DNA of 53,363 bases from Smittium mucronatum (Eukaryota > Kickxellomycota > Harpellomycetes > Harpellales > Legeriomycetaceae), in the NCBI GenBank assembly GCA_001953115.1, contig LSSL01000860.1, forward strand, positions 1-53,363. Direction: 5' to 3'. The notes below the pieces were generated by a model. That model searched no databases, was not told the DNA's origin, and saw only the letters and a program-made list of their open reading frames with translations. Below are positions 1-12,919 of the stretch, piece after piece. The translations under genes and the position numbers were made by a program. Each line of letters starts with the position of its first letter. The first letter of the stretch is position 1.

Positions 1-1971
1 GTATTTAATGATTACGGTGTTTTTATTCGATAAAAAAGCTGAGGATGTAATTAAATTCAGATATTGCACTGGGCGCCTAGAAAGTTGCATAAAAATAAAA
101 ATTTAGTTATAGGAGTAACCGTGGTTATTCTAACTACGATATGAAATTTTCGAAGAGAATAGATTATTAAATTATTAAATTTAATTTCGACCTTACGTAT
201 TTAATATCTATAAAGGTAGAGGAAAAAAATGTAGATATATGGAAATTTTTAAATGATTAGAATAAATATTAACAAAAAAGAATGAGATTTTAAAGCCTTA
301 TTAATATTTTTTTACTTATTTTTAACGCTCTGAATTTTTCAAATATTGCGGGGGAGTCCAAAAAATCATTGAATCTAGTTTTAATATTTGTATCTTTATT
401 ATATCTAAGAGAAAATTTAATTTTGAATTAAAAAAAAAAACAGATTTATATAAATATGATAGCTACTATATTTTCAAGTATTATCATCCTAGAAAATCAT
501 TTTTAACCAAATTGATGATGATTTAATTCTTATTAAACCAACTTGCAGTGTAGAAATATTCAGCAGCGTAGTAAAAATGAAAAAATACAAACATCCTTAT
601 TGACCTTGGATTATATTATTTTATAAAAGGTTTATAGCATTTTTAATAAATTCTCAGTGGGTACAGAGCCACTAGGATGACATATGGTGGTGATATATAG
701 TTTATGGCTTATAATATCTTTAAATTTTATTTTTTAAATAGTTTTGTATAGTTAACAAGTATTTCAATCAAATTCCCTATAAATTCAAAAAAATATGTTA
801 ATAGGAACACATTAGTTACAATTATCCACACATATTAGATGAGTGTGTCGAGAAAAATTAATTATAACTATAAAAAAGGTGTCCCATAATCCACATCTAG
901 TAAGATAAAACCTTTAACGAATTCGCATTTAAATATTATAAACATAAAATCATATTGGTTGATGTATAATAACTTGATTTCTCGATTTTTTATTCAATTT
1001 TAGACCTTCTTTACCAATTTATACTTTGGCTGATGAGACGATGGGGGGATGGGGATGGAGAGAATCTTTGATACATATTTTATTTGTGGGGTTTAAAAAA
1101 ATTTGTCTAGAAATTGATTTTTTTATGTTTAAAAGTTTTACAGTTGTTATTTCAGAAAGATTAATTTTTTTTTTTTGCAATCAAGTCAAAAAAAATCATT
1201 TCTTTGCTATAAAGTCTATAAATGTAGATAGCTTCAATAAATATTTAATACATTTTAAATCGACTTATAAATTGGGGCTGAAATCAAAAATATGATTACT
1301 GAATATTTTATAGTAGGAGTTTTTATTCTGTAAAAATTTCAATAAAACCTCTATAAACTAACTGTTTTTCAGGATAATAGCATCATGTATGAAAAGGCTT
1401 ATGTATTCATTATAATTACAATCACTTTTTATTCAATCTGTATATAGATTATTTAGATCAAACCTTCAACTGAATAACATATATACATTATTAACAACCA
1501 ATCTACTCATTTTACATATGTTATACTATAGCTTTACGGATTAACATAAAGAGAATAGAGAACTGACTTTAAAGCACAGAGAAATAATTGTAAATATTTT
1601 CGCGCTGTTTTTACTCTCTACGGGAGATTCTTTGGAGGACCAAAACTTTCAAATGATAGTTTTGCAACTTTACTATTTTAGAATAATTACTGTGTTTCAT
1701 GAGACTTTATTAGAGAGTGGATGCTTTCAAGTCAAAATTTTACCATTTTCCTAATTTGGAAACCTAAAACTTTTATTGTGTAAATTTATTGGGTAATCTG
1801 GAGCTGGTATTACAAAAGAAGTTTCCCACGTGTGAATATTTGAATATTTACCAGTTAATTTGTTTTTCTATCTTTATTGGTTTATGAATGATATAATTAT
1901 GCTGTAGATAATGGTTTACATAGTAAAAAAAAGTCTGGTTTTGAAAAGAGCTTCCCATTATAAAAAAAAAG
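1..1971. other. AT-rich DNA without a recognisable gene
   Basis: No supported gene. An 89-codon open frame at 1026-1295 begins with TTG and has no family motif; I treat it as chance. The only compositional feature is a G-rich run at 1043-1060, listed separately. The rest is A/T homopolymer and mixed AT sequence. Confidence 0.6.
1043..1060 (+). other. G-rich tract, possible G-quadruplex
   Basis: Runs of six, four and two G occur within 18 bases, separated by AT, with another G-containing stretch just after. Such runs are rare in this window. Similar tracts (on either strand) occur at 3775-3796, near 35450 and at 46879-46898. Quadruplex formation is inference only. Confidence 0.35.
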
Positions 1972-2192
1972 GATTTGGTTTGGAATGGCTTGCAATTTAT
2001 ATTTAGATTATCTCAATTGGTTTGGAATGGCTTGCAATTTAGATTAGATCAATTCAATTGGTTTGGAATAAATTGCAATTTAGATTTAGATCGATTCAAT
2101 TGGTTTGTAATGGCTTGCAATTTATATTTAGATCATTTCAATTGGTTTGGATTGGCTTGCAATTTAGATTTAGCTCGATTCAATTGGTTTGG
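1972..2192 (+). repeat. 42-bp minisatellite, five copies plus a partial
   Basis: Five head-to-tail units start at 1972, 2014, 2055, 2097 and 2139, with a partial sixth at 2181. The later units begin CAATTGGTTTGG and carry a central TTGCAATTTA. Units 1, 3, 4 and 5 are 42 bp; unit 2 is 41 bp, so the frame shifts between copies. Because 42 is a multiple of three, the array stays open in more than one frame and produces spurious reading frames of 60-85 codons. The inconsistent frame and the lack of codon-position bias argue against a protein. The array lies about 590 bp upstream of the oxidoreductase start. Confidence 0.93.
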
Positions 2193-2777
2193 TCCATGGA
2201 AAACTTATCAGAAAAAAAAAGGAGTCCTATGACTAAATAAAATGTCATGGGAATTATCAAAACTGTCTGTGTTTGATATTTAACCCTTAACGGTCCAAAA
2301 TTTTGCCTAAGGTTCATTTGTGTGTATCAACAATTCCAACTACCCCAATCTTCAAGTTTATCCAATAATATATATATAAAGTCAATTTAATTATAACACT
2401 GAAATAAAAATAGAGCCACTTTTCACAACATCTGTCCTTAAAGTGTTATCCCAATAAAATATTAAAAGCCAAAAAGCTATTCTAACTATTAAGTAGTTGC
2501 TATTCAAAATGTCAAATCAATGGATAGATAGTTTTTATTTAAAGCAAGTGCTCATTGAGGTGCCGTAATAAAGGTAATTCTAATTCTAATTTTTTTGTTT
2601 GGTTTTAATACCTTTAATTTCAATTAAAACGTCCGCTGTATTATCAAAAGTAAAGTTAAAATATTCTCTATTCTTTTGGAATTATTTACCGTAGATTTTA
2701 TTGTAAAAATTCAAATCATATAGGCAGAAATACGAAACGAATACTATTTCATAAGATATACAAATAGTAATACCAAT
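2193..2777. other. Upstream region of the oxidoreductase gene
   Basis: This is 585 bp of AT-rich sequence between the minisatellite and the gene. It must hold the promoter if the gene is active. I see no certain TATA box or binding site, only general AT-rich runs. A stretch around 2255-2340 is slightly richer in C but shows no open frame of note. Confidence 0.5.
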
Positions 2778-3764
2778 ATGATTCCAGGTGGAAAGATGAT
2801 GGCTTTATCATACAATGAATATGGTTCTCCTGATGTTCTATTTTTCAGTAATACTGATATTCCTGCTCCAAAGGTTGATCAAGTTCTTATTAAAGTGCAC
2901 GCAGTTTCAATCAACGCTGGTGACATTCACCTTATGGAAGGTACCCCATATCCTTTACGTCTAGCTACTGGTATTTTTCGACCACGAAATAAAATCCTAG
3001 GTCTTGATTTATCTGGCTGTATTGTTGATGTTGGAAAAGAAATCAAAGGTTTCAAAGTAGGAGATGAAGTTTATGGCTCAGCATCTATATTTGATGAAGG
3101 GTGTTTTGCAGAATATGCGTGTTTAAGGGAAAACCATTTTGTTTCTAAGCCAAAAAGTATATCTTTCAAGGAAGCTGCAGCTCTTCCAACAGCTGGTGCG
3201 ACAGCTTTACGATTGATCAAAAATTTCATGCCTTCAGAGCCATATAAGAGGGCTCTGATCATTGGCGCTTCCGGTGGTGTTGGAACTTTTGCTATCCAAA
3301 TTTTAAAATGTTTTGGTTGCGAAGTGACTGCAGTTTGTAGCACAATAAACATTGAAATTGTTCGCAGTTTGGGCGCTGATCGTATAATTGACTATAAAAC
3401 TAGTTCAATATTTGATACTGAAGAAAAATATGATTTAGTTTATGCGGTAAACGGAAGCAACTCTATTTTCGACTACCAAAAGCTGCTTAGAAAGGATGGA
3501 GCGTATGTTACTTCTGGAGGTTCAGCACAACAGGCTTTTCAAGCCATGGTAATTGGGCCTTTTATGCTTTCAAACAAAATATCATCAATGCTCGTAGTTC
3601 CAACATCAGAAGACTTTACTGAGTTAAATAAACTGATTTCTGAAAAAAAAATACACCCAGTCATTGATAAAACTTATCGAAAGGAACAAATGATAGAAGC
3701 AATCAATTATTTCTATAGAGGTGATGCGACCGGTAAGGTAGTAGTGACAATGTGCGATGATTAA
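2778..3764 (+). CDS. Zinc-free MDR-family NAD(P)H-dependent oxidoreductase (quinone-oxidoreductase-like)
   Basis: Intronless 328-residue protein of the medium-chain dehydrogenase/reductase superfamily, which reduces quinones, enones or carbonyl groups with NAD(P)H; the exact substrate cannot be told from sequence. An N-terminal GroES-like domain covers about residues 10-130, with the family opening YNEYGSPDVL at 12-21. The Rossmann nucleotide-binding domain follows, with its glycine motif GASGGVG at 163-169 and LGADRIIDY at 198-206. The C-terminal GDATGKVVV at 315-323 is the usual family ending. The structural-zinc cysteine cluster of alcohol dehydrogenases is absent, which fits the zinc-free quinone-reductase branch. 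Length is typical. The family usually starts close to the YG motif, so Met7 (2796) or Met8 (2799) could be the true start; A at -3 is compatible with initiation at 2778. No signal peptide or membrane segment is evident, so it is probably cytosolic. G+C is clearly higher than in flanking DNA. It is the only intact gene in the window. Confidence 0.93.
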   Translation: MIPGGKMMALSYNEYGSPDVLFFSNTDIPAPKVDQVLIKVHAVSINAGDIHLMEGTPYPLRLATGIFRPRNKILGLDLSGCIVDVGKEIKGFKVGDEVYGSASIFDEGCFAEYACLRENHFVSKPKSISFKEAAALPTAGATALRLIKNFMPSEPYKRALIIGASGGVGTFAIQILKCFGCEVTAVCSTINIEIVRSLGADRIIDYKTSSIFDTEEKYDLVYAVNGSNSIFDYQKLLRKDGAYVTSGGSAQQAFQAMVIGPFMLSNKISSMLVVPTSEDFTELNKLISEKKIHPVIDKTYRKEQMIEAINYFYRGDATGKVVVTMCDD

Positions 3765-3774
3765 TAACGATTTA

Positions 3775-3796
3775 CCCCCTTTCCTCCCCCCCCTGC
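3775..3796. other. C-rich tract just after the oxidoreductase stop codon
   Basis: Runs of five and nine C fall within 22 bp, starting ten bases after the stop codon. On the minus (template) strand this is a G-rich tract. It lies in the presumed 3' untranslated region or termination zone. A role in transcription pausing is inference. Confidence 0.4.
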
Positions 3797-6700
3797 CACT
3801 CAGCTTTTTGGTATATATATTTCAAAAAAAAATTCACCGATTTGGATTTTATATTTTTTTATCAAGCTAAGACTTATATTTCAAATATTAATTAAATAAC
3901 TATAAAGCTAAAAGTTTACATAGTTATAGATACCCTATTTTATACTATAAAATTTATTTTAAGTATTTATTTTAACACATTAATTTACTAAATATTTTTA
4001 AACATCAATTTAAAAAAAAAGAGATTTTGCTTAAACTATTTTATTTTTTTCAATATTCCTAAAACAAAGAATAAAATATAAATTTTTTAGTCAAATATCT
4101 ATATATTAACTTGATTACATTTTACATACATTGATTATTTTTTTTTCTTTAGTCTTATATTATATTTAATATCATAAGGAAAAGTATTGTTTTCGCAAAG
4201 CTTGGCTTATATTATTATACAGGATTATAATAAAATCAATAATGAAAATTAACAGCATTTCTTCATTTTAGCCTTTTCAGGGGTAAGATTATTCCCTAAA
4301 AAAATCGATAATTTCAAAGAAAATCTTATTATCAATCACAACTTATTGGATTGTTATCCAATATATTATTTATAGCAAGTTAACAAAATTATAATGGTAA
4401 TATTTTCCCGCTTCCATAATTTTGGCTAACCATCACAAAAAACTTTGATTTTAGCAACTACTAAAAAAATTTTATATACCGTATAAGTATATTTTCTCTT
4501 TACATTTTTTTTACATAAATCTCATTCTTAATCAATAGGTGTATTTTGTTTCGATTTATCCAAAAAATTCCTTACTTTTTAAATCTATTTTTCCTCATTA
4601 GTTTTGTAAAAAAAAATCAAGAAAAAAATTAGCCCTGTAAATTCGACTAGAACTAAAGTTTTTACTAAAATGAAGACTTTTTCAAGTGTAACATCTATTA
4701 TCCCAACAATTTAAAAAAGTTAATTATTTAATAACGGATTCTTCAAAAAAAAACTGCTTTAAAAAATTATGATGTTTTCAAACCGAAATACAAAATAATT
4801 AAGCATTAAATGATTTTTTTCAAAAAATCCAAGCATAAAGATTCTTGGATTTTTTTTTTTTTACGCAGAATTTATTTCTATGGAAAATGAATGAAAGAAA
4901 TGTATGTAATATAAAAAAGTTTATAATTTTTTCAGAATTTTCCATCTTATTGCCATAAAAACGTATGCTTTAAATATAAAAAAACTTTATAATATTGGGT
5001 GGTGATGCTTTAGAGGCTTTCTTTCAATAAATATTAAAATTTTGGATTTTTTCGCTTTATAAATACATTTCTTGGTGGTAAAGAGTTTAGAAATTTTTTT
5101 TGATTAAGTTAATAAAAAATTATACTCAACCATATTAAATAATGTTAATTGAGATTTTTAAAAATTTGGTGTATTTTTTTAGAGTATAAAACCACTATCG
5201 ACACAATTCGTTCATAAAATTGATTTTTTTATAGCAAATATGCAGTCTCTTTTATTCTAAATAACACTATAATTAAATTTTTTTTTTAGCCAATACTACT
5301 AAATATGAGAACTATAAATTAAATTTATTTATGGGTGTTGTATAAAAATTTATATTTCATCTGGCACTTTATTTATTGAGCGGATCGTAAAAATTTTATT
5401 AAAGATAAAGCCATGATTGTAATGCATATTATAATTTAAGCTATTATGTTTCTTAACAATAATAATATTGTGTCATTTGTTAAAAAAAGGATAAAATTGG
5501 AAATAATTTGATGGAAAAAATATTAAATTGATTAATACATTTACTTTCAATTTCTACAGTTATCTGAATATTACTATTGAGAACTAAATATTTTAATATT
5601 CAAAACAATGAAATACTTTTAAGTGGTTTGGGAGGATTAATTATTTTACTTTTAAAAGTAGGATATACAAAAAGCTCACGCATTATTTTACTATTCTTGT
5701 ATTGTAATAATGGCTGCTGCACACAAAGATCCGAAAGTCAGAGATGACAAAATAGGAACATTTAAAAGCATGATATATCTATCTTTTTAGTACGTTCTTC
5801 CAAATATTAGATAGTAAAACTCAGGGTTAAACAGTCTGGTATATCTCGGTATTTTAAAGCATTTATAGGAAGATATAGAAAATCTATCTTACAGTTGATT
5901 ATACCCTATTAGTATTAATCCCGCTAGAAATAAGCTCTATATATGATCTCAATTTTTTCAAAAAAAAATTTCGTTGTCGAAGTTCTTAATCCTATACTGA
6001 TATTAAACTCGGTATTACACCTAATTAAAGAATTCCCAGGTAGAGTCTACCATTTTCTAGATCGTATCCAATTCTCATACATATAGAGTCAGTCGAGGGC
6101 AGATAATTATAATGTGCTAGGAAAATATTATTTTTTTATTCGTCGTTGTCTTTTTTTGATATTTTTTAGCAAGTTTTTAGCAAGTTTTTTATTAAGCTAT
6201 CTTAAAAAAAACTTCGTGATAAAAAAAAATAACCTAAGAAAATCTTAATATGAGGCGAAAAGTAAATGTAAATTCATATTTTGAGTATTTCTATATCTAA
6301 GAAAATGTAAGAATATTCATTTATGAACCCCTGTTTGACGATAAAATTCATATAAAAGGTATAAAATAAAATTTTTATTCTATTCCAGAAATATTTTTTA
6401 GGTTGATGTATAATTAGCTGATGATTTAACGAAATAAATATTTTTTTGATTTTTCGTTTTTTTTTTCAAAAATTCGATAAAATGGAATCCATTCTATATT
6501 TTCTTTTGAAAATAATATGAAAAATGAACCTATTTTAACCACATAATCATAAGAAAAATAAAAAATGTCTGAAAATCTCTATATTGTAGTCGAATCTCAT
6601 TATTTCCATTAACTATTTAATTTTTTTCATGGTATCTTCTAAAAATCTTGATTTTTTTACCTAAGATGGTTTTTTTCTTATATTTTTTTAATTCTTGAAC

Positions 6701-8289
6701 CTTTTTTATTTGGCAAAAGATGGTATTTAACATTTTTGGTGCTTTTATAGTATCAAAAATATACTTAAAAATCCAATTTAAAAATTTCCAAATAATATTA
6801 AGGTATTTCATAAACAATTTAAATCTAATTATTATCCTTATTAACTTAATATTGGTATTTTATAAGCTTTATTGGGTATTTTTACTACATATTCGCGATA
6901 TTCACCATAATCTCGAATTTTTTCTTAAAAAAAATTAATAGAACATAAAAAAACAAAAAATGACAATTTTAACATCTCTCGAGATCTAAATGAGTTAATT
7001 TTGTTTGATTTAAATGATTATTTGACTTTTTTTGAAAATTTTTCTATGATAGAATCTTTTGATACCACAAATTTCCATTATTAAATGCACAAAACCCGAA
7101 ATAAATACAGCGAATTTAATTGAAACTTTCAATATAGAAAAAAATTTCTAATAATTTTTGACACTCCGCAAAAATTTATTTGAAAAATTGGATTTTGGTG
7201 TTTTTAATAGTGAGTTCTAAGATTTCTAATTATAAAGAAAAATCGGTAGATATTCTTGTATTCAAGTTCAAATTCGTTTATTTTTACAATTCTTAATATT
7301 TAATATTCATTAAGATCGCCATTGAATTCATATTTATCTAGTTAAATATCAAATATAAAACTAATCTTTAGTCAATACTCTCTATCTTTAATAAAATCAT
7401 GCAACGATAAAATTGATCAGATTATAGATAAATATCAGTCAATAATACCCATCTAAAACTAAAATATAAAAAGCTCAAAATTTTTTTTTGAAGCTATCTT
7501 ATCGATAGTATTTTTTTAGAATAAATAAATTCAAAAAGCTTACAATATTTGCTGCAAAAATAATATATATATGCTTTGTGTCAATTTCTTAATTGAAAAA
7601 TCAGATGTCAAATTTAATTCTATCAATATATGATAATAATAGTGACTAATAATATACAAATAATCAATTTAAATATACTGGATACAAATTCGGAAAATTT
7701 CAATAATTAGATATTCGTTTAAAGATGTTTTAGAGTCGAAATATTTGAACAAAAAGGACCGGGCGTCGATTTTTTAAGTCAATATTAATGAATAACTTTT
7801 AAATCATGTTTAATTTACTTCTTTGAGCTTTATTGAAATATCTTTTAATATTGACTATTTTTTATAAATAATAATAAATGGCCATAACCATAAAATTATG
7901 GGATTATGGCATCAAAGCGAACTATTTAGCCACTAGGCTTGCTATTATATTAGCAATTAGTCTAAAAAATTCCGCCGACTGAATAATATTCTAAAATTTT
8001 ATAAGTTTTTATCCGTAATTTATTAGAATGTTCTAATTAAAATCAAATATGATAATAACAAGGAGGTAATATTGATTTAAATGAAATTTTATAAAGTATG
8101 GTTTATCTTGTCTCATTCAAAGATTGATTTGACATATGCAGCAGGTATATACTTTTAGTGATTTTTTCTTTGCAGAAACACATAATTCACATCTTTTTAT
8201 TTTTCCTTTTATAGGAATTTGCTATTAATTAGACACTCTTATGAAATCTGAATCGTAAAGATTGTTATTTTTTATTTTCACTTTCCTAA
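3797..8289. other. AT-rich intergenic DNA
   Basis: No gene supported. Open frames at 6617-6817 (minus) and 6720-6938 (plus) are made of A/T-rich codons and have no motif. A slightly GC-richer patch at 5700-6120 includes a 26-codon frame starting ATGGCTGCTGCA at about 5710, and looks like a decayed exon or repeat that I cannot assign. A short direct repeat TTTTTAGCAAG occurs near 6170. Confidence 0.55.
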
Positions 8290-9763
8290 AAGATCTCAGT
8301 TTATTGATTTTAGATAATTTATCGGCTCAAAGTCCATAAAATATATCAATCCTAATTTCTTCCATTTTAATTTTTATATCATTTGATAGTTTTTCTGGGT
8401 AATTTTCCTATATTTTGACGTATAATATGTAAGAATCGACAACAGTTATACCTAATAAATTGAAAAAATTCTGTACCATCATTCGTGACTTTTTATATCG
8501 ATTGCATAAAATGATTTACTATGATTCAGTTTACCAACTAAATTCATATATTTATTACAGACTAAAGATAACCGAAGTATCGGCACATCTTTGTTTTTTC
8601 AGTTAAATTGTATTCTTTTGGTTACAGCTTGAATGCTTGGATTGTAATAATCTGAAATTAAATTAAATGTTTTGAAATCAATCCATTTAGTTAAAGATAA
8701 TACTCCTTTAGTACCATAACTTTTTTCTTCATAATTTTCGAGATTACAAATTTTCAAAAATTTGGGAATATTTTTTTGCAGTAGTTTTAATCGTTCCGAA
8801 TGCGTAATTATTTTTTTTTTCAAATAAGTTATGAGGGGAAAGAAGTATAAAAATCTATCAAATTTTTTTTTATGGGGTTTTGATTTTAAATAGGATATAA
8901 GCGATTTACCACTTTAAAACTTAAACCCTTAACAGAAATTTTATTAATTTTTCCTTGATCATTTTCAAAATTTCAACAATATCCCGATTTTTCAGAAAGA
9001 ATCCAAACTTAAAATCTCTCTTAATAGTTCATAAGACATTTATTGCTTGATATGGCCTCTGATTTTGAATTTAGCCATAGATTCATCAACAGCAATAATT
9101 TTGGATTGATTATAATTTTTTTGAAAATTTTCTTTAACGTAATTATAAAATAATTTTCTTTTTAAAATTTTTATTGATGGGTATTATTTTGAGAGTTATA
9201 AACATAGTTATCAGAAGCATTTATATTCGAACCATTAAGATCTGAAATATAATAACTATTGATTTTTGGATCTTTAATCCAATAATTTACATAAAATGGT
9301 GATTTTTAAATCCCTATCAAAATATTTATAGCCAAAAACATTTTCAACATTTTAAAATTATTTTTTTTGTAATTTTTGTAAGTTAATTTTAAATTGGCAT
9401 AGTTATTAGAAAAATTAAAGATAGCATCAAAAAGATCATCTGTAAGAAACAGATTAAAAATTTTATAAGGTGAAATGTCTAAAAAATTAATTTTTTTTTT
9501 TATAATAGGATCACTTTCAAAATGGGCTATATTTTCTTAAATATTTATAGTTCTCTCCAAGATATAACAGAAATACGTGAAATTTGCTTATGTTCTTGAT
9601 AATATATACTATTTTGAGAAGCATAGAAAAAAATTGTATCAAATGGGTATTCAAGAAAATTATTGGAGTTAGAAATAAAGTAATTTGTAGATTGAATTGA
9701 TTGAAAAGAAAAGAAATTTTCAAAAGGCGAAAAATTGCGACTCATCATACGATTGAAATGCAA
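8290..9763 (-). mobile_element. Decayed piggyBac-type transposase (DDE_Tnp_1_7 family)
   Basis: Read on the minus strand, the hallmarks of a piggyBac transposase appear in the right order, but with stops and frame changes. First comes the N-terminal conserved region with ISPYKIF near 9475 and LFLTDDLFDAIF after it, then INILIGI-stop-KSPFYVNYW near 9300. The first catalytic motif VDESM is at 9090-9076, followed by AKFKIRGHIKQ and a stop where the family has Tyr. The second Asp block, FDRF, is at 8862-8851. The conserved IPKFLK and GVLSLTKW segments are in a 74-codon frame at 8599-8823. The terminal NKYMNLVGKLNHS block is near 8540, then a WYRIFS-like segment. The third catalytic Asp (family motif GVD) reads Gly at 8535-8533. 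The segment between YW and VDESM is shorter than usual, so an internal deletion is likely. This is a dead copy. I could not identify its terminal inverted repeats or TTAA target duplication. Confidence 0.85.
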
Positions 9764-11305
9764 AAAAATAATATGAAGAAAAAATATAGACCAATGATTC
9801 TCTGTAAATAAATAATATATATGTGGAAGTATAGTTAGTGAACCACCCTACCACGAGGAATGCGATGATTGGAATGAATAATTATCGTCATATAAACAGT
9901 TAAAGATATGATTCAAATTAAAAGAACATACTAGCATATTAATTTAACCGGTATTTTACTATTAAAATACATACAAATAGCTTTTTCTATGCTTATTAAG
10001 TTAACCAAAATTAAACTATTAATATACTTACATAGGGAGATATGCTAAGTTTTCCCTTCGCTCATCTATTTTCAGTAATTATTTATTAAAAAGAAAAATT
10101 AAATCAAGATTACATTCGTGACTTCCTAGAAACACTGAGATTTTTTTTTAAAGAATATTATATGGAATAAAATGTCTTGTAAGAAAAATTGTAAACATCC
10201 AGAACCTAATCGATAATTAAAAATGAAGGACGAAATCTTACCATATAAATACCACCGAGAAAGATCATTTTGAGAGGGTAAAAATAAAATAATTAAAATT
10301 CATTAAAAAATAGTTATAGATTTATTCACGATATATTATTATTACACTCATTTATAGCTACTTTTCAAAATATAGTATGTAATGAAATTAATTATTAATT
10401 ATATTTTATAATTTAATTTTCACAACAGATTATTTTTTTTCAAAATTTCATAACTAAATTAAAAAAATCCAATAAACGAAAAAAATAAATATGTATAAAA
10501 TAAGAAATAATTAAATAATTTACTATGAACCACTTATTAATACATTTTAGGCTCAATATCACACTAGTTGAACTTCACAATAAACGAAAAAAATATAGCA
10601 AGACATAAACTCTCTAAATTTACATAACTTCCTTGACTAGTGACCAGGTTCCATTAAATACTGAAAAGCGCCAGAAAAAGATCGAATCTTTTAAGGATCA
10701 CATAACTTTGCATCAGAATTCTTAAACAGACCAAGGAAATCCCAAGATATATATAAAACAATTTAATAAAAATTTATCATTAATAATTTACTAAAAAGAA
10801 AAAGTTCTGATAAGCTTAAAAAAATAATTCGCAAAATAAAAGCTTTATAATATTTTAAAATAAATTATTAGATAGAAACATGACCATTAACAAAACGATA
10901 TAAATAATTATATGAACCCTATTTTAAAGCTTATGAGAGCCATACCATATATATATATATATAAATATTAATTAAATATACCATAAAAGTTCCATAAAAA
11001 ATAATTTAGAATAAAAATATAATAATTTTCAAGTGTATATAAATGTGTTTAGATTAATAAAAAATACAGTTTTTAATAAAAATAATAATGGAAAAATTGT
11101 TTTTATTTGATGAAAGTAAATATCGATTAAATGTAGAATTGTTCTTTTATCATTTTCAAAATTTTTATTATTAATAATATACTTTTGGTAAAAAGATTCA
11201 TTCAAAATCACAAATTTTTTTTATTGAATTATAGAAATACTTTACACAGCTAGAACAAAATTTCTGGATTTAGAAGTAATATATGAAAAAAACTGTATAC
11301 TACTT
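9764..11305. other. AT-rich intergenic DNA
   Basis: No gene supported. The piggyBac 5' end and terminal repeat may lie in the first few hundred bases. A short (AT)n run occurs near 10950. The 60-codon frame at 11029-11211 on the minus strand has low-complexity AT codons and no motif. Confidence 0.55.
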
Positions 11306-11670
11306 GAAAATAATATCGCACTTAAAGTTTAAGCTTTTTTACTTTAAATGTCCAAATTTTGGACAGTAAGTATCAAATTTCTTGATTATAAATTCAAAAG
11401 GTATAAAAAAATCTTATACAATTGAAAAATAATCCCAAATTTAGAAATTATATTTTTTTATCAAGATATGACCAAATTTTGAACAGCATGTAACAAATTC
11501 CTTGAGCTTTGATATGATTTATTGAAATAATTTTAAACTATTAGAAAAAAATCCCAAAGTTAGAAATTTTAGTTTTTTATCAAAATATGTCAAAATTTCG
11601 GACAGATAGTATCAAATCTCTTAAATTTAGATGTAAAGTGATATTTTATATGCTTCTAATTGCATAAAAT
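11306..11670 (+). repeat. About 120-bp diverged tandem repeat, three copies plus a partial
   Basis: The marker segment TCCAAATTTTGGACAG at 11350 recurs in altered form at 11470 and 11590, giving spacings of 120 and about 119 bp. Each is followed by a TATCAAATTTCTT-like piece and a run ending in AGAAAT...TTTTTTATCAA. The last copy fades by about 11670, and part of an earlier copy is visible from about 11306. All frames contain stops, so it is not a coding repeat. Confidence 0.8.
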
Positions 11671-12899
11671 TTATTTTTTTTATATAAATTTTTTTGTGAT
11701 TCTTAGTTGAATTTTTTTTAGTTTTTTCCGAATCACCTCTAATATGAAAAATTAAAATAAATTGTATATTATATTGTTTTTTAACTTATACTTTTTATAT
11801 ATTTGTTTATTTAATATTATATACTTTGATTTATAAAAAATCCTTTAGTTTATTTTTTATTTATTTGTATTGATATTTAAGTTGAATAATGGCTTATTGC
11901 TTCAATATATCCAATTTTAAAATCATTTTCTTTCTTTGTTTTCAATTTATACCATCGTTTTTTGTACATTTATTCTTCAATTGTCAGTATTTAAATGTAT
12001 TTATGAGTAGTTTAATCACTAAATAAGCCACTAAATACAATTATATGTTTTATTTATCCTATTATAGGGGATTTTTGTAGTTAATAATAAAGCATGTATC
12101 TTGAAATAAAGAATTTTATGCTAAGCATAAATTAATTCCATTAATTGTGCTGAATTTCGAATAATTATTAATTTATATTGTTAGTTTTTTTATTATAAAA
12201 TGTTTAAAAATATTTATAATGGTTTATATATATTGGATTATTGTCAATATTTTTTTAATAAATTTAATTACTACTGAGCCGAATTTTGACTGTATGAACG
12301 CTTGTGGCCTCAGTATTTGCTTCTTTTTATTGCATTTTTGCCCCTGAAAGGATAATTTTTAATTTCAAACAAATTATAAAAAGCATATATACACTAAATA
12401 TGCAAATAAAACACTTTAATATTCCCAAAATAATTATTCATTAAATATAATAGAAAAAAATGGAATGGCCATATATTGAAATTTTAATTTTTTTATGATG
12501 CAAATAATAATGTCACAAAAATTTGTTAACTTATCATCACTTGTATCAAAATAAATAAAAAATTTAACCATTTTTATAATTTTATAAATTCTGAATATAA
12601 TCTTATAAATTTAATAATAATTAATATTTTTTTATAAAATTTTCTATATTCATTCATTATTAAATTGAGTAGATGATATGATTTTCTGAATATTCAATAA
12701 ATTCATTTTTTTTTTTTTTGCAGAGCATCATATTTGAGCAAAAATAATGTTTCAAATCTTACATTAAATATATTTATGGATTATCTTAGATTTTTTCCTT
12801 AATCTAATATAAAAAAAAGTCACTTTTCAAATTGAAGGTATTATTTTAGCTGTTTATTAATATTAATAATTTTTTACTTTTTCTCGAAATTTTCAATTT

Positions 12900-12919
12900 A
12901 ATAATAATAATAATAATAA
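12900..12919. repeat. (TAA)n microsatellite
   Basis: About seven perfect ATA/TAA trinucleotide units. Confidence 0.9.

Noticed and set aside
1026..1060. CTGATGAG at 1030 as a hammerhead ribozyme core
   Set aside because: No matching GAAA core and no stem II or III pairing follows.
1975..2240. Frames with repeats such as NGLQF and FNWF
   Set aside because: They follow from a 42-bp minisatellite whose units shift frame.
3071..3352. 93-codon frame on the minus strand
   Set aside because: Shadow of the oxidoreductase gene.
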